NCBI RefSeq assembly: GCF_014647855.1
Contig: NZ_BMPZ01000002.1
Span: 310,001 to 374,000 of the forward strand
Direction: 5' to 3'
DNA: 64,000 nucleotides
Source: Shewanella gelidii
Lineage (GTDB): Bacteria > Pseudomonadota > Gammaproteobacteria > Enterobacterales > Shewanellaceae
The translations under genes were made by a program, and so were the position numbers. Shown piece by piece: positions 60,783 to 64,000 of the stretch. Each line of letters begins with the position of its first letter. Within the stretch, counting starts at the first letter, position 1. A model generated the notes under the pieces. That model made no database searches, was not told the DNA's origin, and worked only from the letters and a program-made list of their open reading frames with translations.

Positions 60783-61172
60783 ATGCGTTATGTTGCTAAA
60801 TTTTTTCTGTTGTTCATCGTGTTGTGTACCAGCGCTTGTATCAATGTCGAACCGCAAAAGCCAGTTATCGTTAACGGTGTGGCCGGTTATCTTGAGAAGG
60901 TCCGCTTGCCGCAAGATAGTCGAATAACGATTGCGATTATTGATTTAAACACGCCTGGTGCTATCGTCGCGCAAAAGAGCTTTAATGTGGCGCGAGTTCC
61001 CGTGCCATTTAAGTTTTTATTGCCTGCGGAATCGATCGATCGCTCGATAAACTATGCGGTGGTTGCATCTATTCAATACAAAGGGCAATTGATTTTTCAA
61101 ACCTATAACAAATATCCCGTTATTCATAACGGCATTACCACTGCCGAAGTGATTATGAAGCGAGCCCGTTAA
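60783..61172 (+). CDS. ybaY: YbaY-like lipoprotein
   Basis: The 129-residue protein has a lipoprotein signal peptide (lipobox region CTSAC, lipid-bearing Cys19; Ile at +2 suggests the outer membrane). A small beta-sandwich of the YbaY/YscW type follows: VNGVAGYLEKVRLPQDSRI, VPVPFKFLLP, NYAVVASIQYKGQLIFQT. E. coli YbaY is longer (190 aa), so this is the core domain only. The ribosome-binding site GGAG lies in the tesB end, so the genes are coupled. Its function is not established. Confidence 0.75.
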   Translation: MRYVAKFFLLFIVLCTSACINVEPQKPVIVNGVAGYLEKVRLPQDSRITIAIIDLNTPGAIVAQKSFNVARVPVPFKFLLPAESIDRSINYAVVASIQYKGQLIFQTYNKYPVIHNGITTAEVIMKRAR

Positions 61173-61630
61173 CGCGCATAGCCCGTTTTTCCTGCCCCGA
61201 CAGCAGTATTCACACAAGTTTTAACGAATACAGGCTCGGGGCGGTTGAGAGTGCCAAGTGCAACGAAAAACATCTGCAATGAAGTGACGCACATAGAAGC
61301 GATTGTTTTGCTTTCGCTTTGTAGAGACTTAGGTTTGCAGCTCACTGCTAAAACATTCTCTTGCTCACTTGAATTTTTGCTCACGTCATTGTTGCCAGTA
61401 GTTGTGTATCGCAGTTAAATCTTCTTCTATCCCTTTCGATATATATTTGTTGTGATTGACGCCTAATACTTGTGACGCATTGGCAACGTTTTATCGATTT
61501 TCACCCGCGCAACAGCAATCTTGTTTTGAAATAACGTAGATTGTTTTTTCTCGAGAAACGACTGTTTTAATGTGGGCCATAACGCCTTACTGGTGCTAAT
61601 GTGATCTTCATTTGGTCGAGCCCGCTCTTT
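61173..61630. other. Intergenic region before the ompW control sites
   Basis: I see no gene here. A 71-codon minus-strand frame (61169-61384) has no ribosome-binding site and no resemblance to known proteins. No strong hairpin was found. The 160 bp to the right hold the ompW regulatory sites. Confidence 0.4.
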
Positions 61631-61648
61631 TGGTGATCGAGATCACAA
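61631..61648. promoter_or_regulatory. CRP-type binding site upstream of ompW
   Basis: TGGTGATCGAGATCACAA has the CRP half-sites GGTGA and TCACA with a 6-bp spacer, differing from TGTGA-N6-TCACA at one base. It lies about 150 bp upstream of the ompW start. Confidence 0.6.
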
Positions 61649-61683
61649 AGCGCTCTCCCTATTAGATTAATGGTTGATCAACC

Positions 61684-61697
61684 TTGATTTAGATCAA
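61684..61697. promoter_or_regulatory. FNR-type binding site upstream of ompW
   Basis: TTGATTTAGATCAA matches the FNR consensus TTGAT-N4-ATCAA exactly. A second palindrome, GGTTGATCAACC (61672-61683), abuts it. E. coli ompW is FNR-dependent, so oxygen control is likely here too. I could not place the -10 element with confidence. Confidence 0.75.
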
Positions 61698-61789
61698 CTG
61701 ATGCTTTGTTTATGTCTGGCACTGTTTGCACAACAAGATTAGAGCGTGATGAACAATAAAAATAGTCGTTGTATTAATGGAGTAAGATA

Positions 61790-62434
61790 ATGAAAAAGCA
61801 TGTGATTTCTGGTCTGGTAACTGCTGCCGTTTTGTCTGGCGCAATGAGCACTCAAGCTGTTGCGCACCAAGCAGGAGACATTATCGTGAGAGCGGGTGTT
61901 GCTGTTGTTGCACCCAATGAGTCGAGTGAGCAGGTTGCAACATTTGGCGAGTTCTTGATTGATGATAACACCCAATTAGGCTTAAATTTTGGCTATATGT
62001 TGACGGATAATATTGGTGTTGAATTACTTGCTGCTTCACCTTTTACACATGATGTGTCGCTGAAAGATGTCGGCAAAATTGCCGAGACTAAACACTTACC
62101 ACCAACACTGATGGCGCAATACTACTTTGGGGATGCACAATCAAAACTGCGCCCATATTTAGGCCTCGGTGTGAACTTCACTGTTTTCTTTGACAACGAG
62201 TTCACCAACGATCTTGATGGCGCATTATCTAACCTTAGCTTATCGAATTCTTGGGGTCTTGCAGCGCAAGCGGGTATGGATTACCAGCTAAATAAAGACT
62301 GGTTGATCAATGGTGCGGTTTGGTATACCAAAATCAATACCGACGTTTCATTTAACTTGGGTGCAGACGCAGTTAGCATTGAGACGGATATCGACCCTTG
62401 GGTATACATGTTGAGTGTTGGTTACAGGTTCTAA
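61790..62434 (+). CDS. ompW: Outer membrane protein OmpW
   Basis: OmpW is an eight-strand barrel with a hydrophobic channel, thought to pass small hydrophobic compounds and linked to the anaerobic response. The 214-residue protein has a signal peptide (cleavage near AVA/HQAG) and then GDIIVRAGVAVVAPNE. Later blocks include LGLNFGYMLTDNIGVELLAA, the PPTLMAQYYFG strand, RPYLGLGVNFTVFFD, and a C-terminal Phe (SVGYRF). It is close in length to E. coli OmpW (212). The ribosome-binding site is GGAG. Confidence 0.95.
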   Translation: MKKHVISGLVTAAVLSGAMSTQAVAHQAGDIIVRAGVAVVAPNESSEQVATFGEFLIDDNTQLGLNFGYMLTDNIGVELLAASPFTHDVSLKDVGKIAETKHLPPTLMAQYYFGDAQSKLRPYLGLGVNFTVFFDNEFTNDLDGALSNLSLSNSWGLAAQAGMDYQLNKDWLINGAVWYTKINTDVSFNLGADAVSIETDIDPWVYMLSVGYRF

Positions 62435-62454
62435 TTAAGCTAAAGATCAAACCC

Positions 62455-62479
62455 AAAAGGAGCCGTAAGGCTCCTTTTT
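62455..62479 (+). terminator. Rho-independent terminator after ompW
   Basis: AAAAGGAGCC, GTAA, GGCTCCTTTT: a 10-bp stem with a tetraloop and T-run. Confidence 0.85.
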
Positions 62480-62585
62480 AGTATGTGGGATTTGGCTCTT
62501 CGAAAATCGATAGAACTGGTGACGCAGGCCTAAATATCGCAATAACAGTTTATATATCGCCTGTATTGATTTTACATTGCAGGAA

Positions 62586-63359
62586 CTAGCCTTCTTTTTT
62601 AGCTGCAGTTTTACTTTTCCAGTGGCGAGTATTGTAAATGTACTCAGGCAATAACTTGGCTAACCAAGCAATAATGCGCCAGCGTTTGGTGACATAGAGC
62701 CGGCGTTTGCCTTTTTGCAGGCCAACAAGGATCTGTTTTGCCACTTTAGGGATGGGAGCCGACCATAATCGACTCTGCTGCATGGCCGCTTTATCAAGTA
62801 GCCCAAGCTGTATATCTGTCATTGTTATGGGAAGTTTGAGTCGCTGGGCATGCATTGATAAGCCTTCTAGATAGTTCGCTGAAAATGCTTTAGACGCATG
62901 GAAACTCACGCTCGAACCGCCGCGCATTCCGGCAATTGAATTTATCGCGGCCAATTGGCCATAACCTTGCTCACAGAGCAACTTAAAGCAGGTGTTTGCG
63001 ATGGCGGCAAAACCTTGCACATTGACTTGAATAATGGCTTGGTCAAGCTGCCAAGGTAAATCTGGATGGTATTGATTGAACCCAGTGTTGATAACCACTA
63101 AATGGGCGCCGCCAAGTTGTTGCCAAGCCGTTTCAAGTTGCTGCACGGTTTGCTGAGGCTGATCAATACTTAATTCAAAGGCGTGTGCTGCAGAGGGTAG
63201 CTGTTCAATGAAGGGGGTTAAATCGTCGCTATTCTGCGCAAATAAGGCGAGTTCAACACCTTGTGCTGATAACTGTCGAGCCATTTCTTGGCTGAGTTGC
63301 GAGCTTGCACCCACAATAAAAGCTGTCGCGATAGGCATAGGTGAGCTGGTATCGTCCAT
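62586..63359 (-). CDS. SDR-family protein lacking catalytic Tyr
   Basis: The 257-residue protein has a Rossmann N-terminus with the short motif FIVGASSQLSQEMA in place of TGxxxGxG, and NTG in place of NNAG. The catalytic Ser region is INSIAGMRGG. The YxxxK position reads FHASK: Phe153 (codon at 62901-62903, complement) with Lys157 kept. The C-terminal tail is basic and may touch the membrane (KRWRIIAWLAKLLPEYIY). Related proteins are annotated as short-chain dehydrogenases of unknown substrate. It is divergent from metA. Confidence 0.8.
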   Translation of the reverse strand: MDDTSSPMPIATAFIVGASSQLSQEMARQLSAQGVELALFAQNSDDLTPFIEQLPSAAHAFELSIDQPQQTVQQLETAWQQLGGAHLVVINTGFNQYHPDLPWQLDQAIIQVNVQGFAAIANTCFKLLCEQGYGQLAAINSIAGMRGGSSVSFHASKAFSANYLEGLSMHAQRLKLPITMTDIQLGLLDKAAMQQSRLWSAPIPKVAKQILVGLQKGKRRLYVTKRWRIIAWLAKLLPEYIYNTRHWKSKTAAKKEG

Positions 63360-63492
63360 AATTAAAGAAATATACGTTGTTGAAGCACTATAACAGTTTT
63401 TTCGATGACAGATCTGCCGAACCCCCGCGGCGACATAATCGCGTCAATGCTAAAGTAGAGAATAATTCATGGCGCTTAATCAGGGTTTTGTC

Positions 63493-63529
63493 TATAAAAC
63501 AGTCTGGATGTGTGGACATCCAGAAGTCT
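63493..63529 (+). promoter_or_regulatory. MetJ operator (tandem met boxes) at metA
   Basis: Four consecutive 8-bp units can be read at 63498-63529: AACAGTCT, GGATGTGT, GGACATCC and AGAAGTCT. The last is the closest to the MetJ consensus AGACGTCT. They directly abut TATAAA (63493-63498), a possible -10, so MetJ with SAM would block transcription of metA. Confidence 0.65.
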
Positions 63530-63685
63530 TTATGTATGATTGAATCATCACTGTGATTGCCGATTTCGTTTGCGTTAATACCTGATATTCACGTAATACC
63601 GCGGACAACGGGCGTAACATGTAAAGAGATGACGAGTCCGAAAGCAGTGACAAACAGCCGTTTCGCACAATTTTAAGAGGCAACC

Positions 63686-64000
63686 ATGCCAGTAAGAATT
63701 CCCGATAACCTTCCAGCCGCTCATGCATTAGAGTTAGAGAACATCTTCGTGATGTCAGAAACCCGAGCAGAGAATCAAGATATTCGTCCGATGAAGGTTC
63801 TGATCCTCAACTTAATGCCGAATAAAATTGAAACCGAAACCCAATTATTGCGCTTGCTAGGAAATACGCCGTTACAAGTTGATGTGGACTTATTGCGTAT
63901 TCATGAACGAGAGTCAAAGCATACCTCTGCCGATCATATGAATACGTTTTACTGTAACTTCGAAGAGGTGAAACACAATAACTATGATGGCCTGATTATT
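63686..64000 (+). CDS. metA: Homoserine O-succinyltransferase (5' part)
   Basis: MetA acylates homoserine in methionine synthesis. The window holds the first 105 codons; the frame is open at the right edge. The N-terminus [20 protein letters not shown], then [18 protein letters not shown] and [15 protein letters not shown], match the MetA family. The nucleophilic Cys lies beyond the window. AGAGG is 5 nt before the ATG. Tandem met boxes lie about 160-190 bp upstream. Confidence 0.96.
   Translation, partial: MPVRIPDNLPAAHALELENIFVMSETRAENQDIRPMKVLILNLMPNKIETETQLLRLLGNTPLQVDVDLLRIHERESKHTSADHMNTFYCNFEEVKHNNYDGLII

Noticed and set aside
61169..61384. 71-codon minus-strand frame after the YbaY-like gene
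   Set aside because: It has a GTG start without a ribosome-binding site, overlaps the end of the lipoprotein gene and lacks recognisable features.
1..64000. CRISPR array, insertion sequence, prophage or defence island
   Set aside because: I saw no regularly spaced repeats, transposase, integrase, phage structural gene or restriction/toxin gene on either strand.

Overview
This window is an ordinary chromosomal segment of a free-living gammaproteobacterium, most like the Alteromonadales (Shewanella/Ferrimonas-type relatives). Three things support this: the gene order glnD-map / rpsB-tsf-pyrH-frr-uppS-cdsA-dxr-rseP-bamA-skp-lpxD-fabZ-lpxA-lpxB-rnhB-dnaE-tilS, the rcsF-trmO-proS cluster, and a liuR-liuABCDE-atoDA leucine-degradation operon beside prpE. 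GC content is moderate. I see no insertion sequence, prophage, CRISPR array, integron, tRNA or rRNA. Species cannot be named from the sequence.

Layout. 0-6 kb: the end of a glucose-type PTS permease, purU, then dapD, glnD and map on the minus strand. 6-26 kb: a long plus-strand run covering translation (rpsB, tsf, frr), UMP kinase, isoprenoid and phospholipid precursors (uppS, cdsA, dxr), envelope proteolysis and assembly (rseP, bamA, skp), lipid A synthesis (lpxD, fabZ, lpxA, lpxB), rnhB, dnaE and tilS. rpsB has a strong promoter with a GC-rich discriminator and a structured leader. accA, commonly found between dnaE and tilS, is absent there.

26-40 kb: accessory and regulatory genes. These are a diguanylate cyclase, a CPA2 K+/H+ antiporter, an SGNH hydrolase facing a patatin-like lipase, a structured intergenic element that looks like a small RNA, a periplasmic binding protein followed by a chemoreceptor, proS, an acetyltransferase, trmO, rcsF, a 1.4-kb stretch without a credible gene, and hns. 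40-46 kb: etfBA with a perfect 18-bp palindrome over its promoter, a clear lysine riboswitch in front of an NhaC-type transporter (probable lysine transporter lysW), tdk and two unknown membrane-anchored proteins.

46-57 kb: the minus-strand operon liuR-liuA-liuB-liuC-liuD-liuE-atoD-atoA converts isovaleryl-CoA to acetyl-CoA and acetoacetate, and then acetoacetyl-CoA. The divergent prpE makes acyl-CoA. Electrons from LiuA pass to ETF, whose genes carry an operator resembling the one in front of liuR, so these units are probably co-regulated. 57-64 kb: menA, an SDR, tesB and a YbaY-like lipoprotein, ompW behind CRP- and FNR-type sites, a second SDR, and the start of metA behind tandem MetJ boxes. 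Both SDRs have Phe in place of the catalytic Tyr.

I found no clearly new multi-gene system. The best leads are the riboswitch with its alternative pairing, the candidate small RNA at about 31.5 kb, the liu/etf operator link, the binding protein/chemoreceptor pair, the silent 1.4-kb region and the two Tyr-less SDRs.
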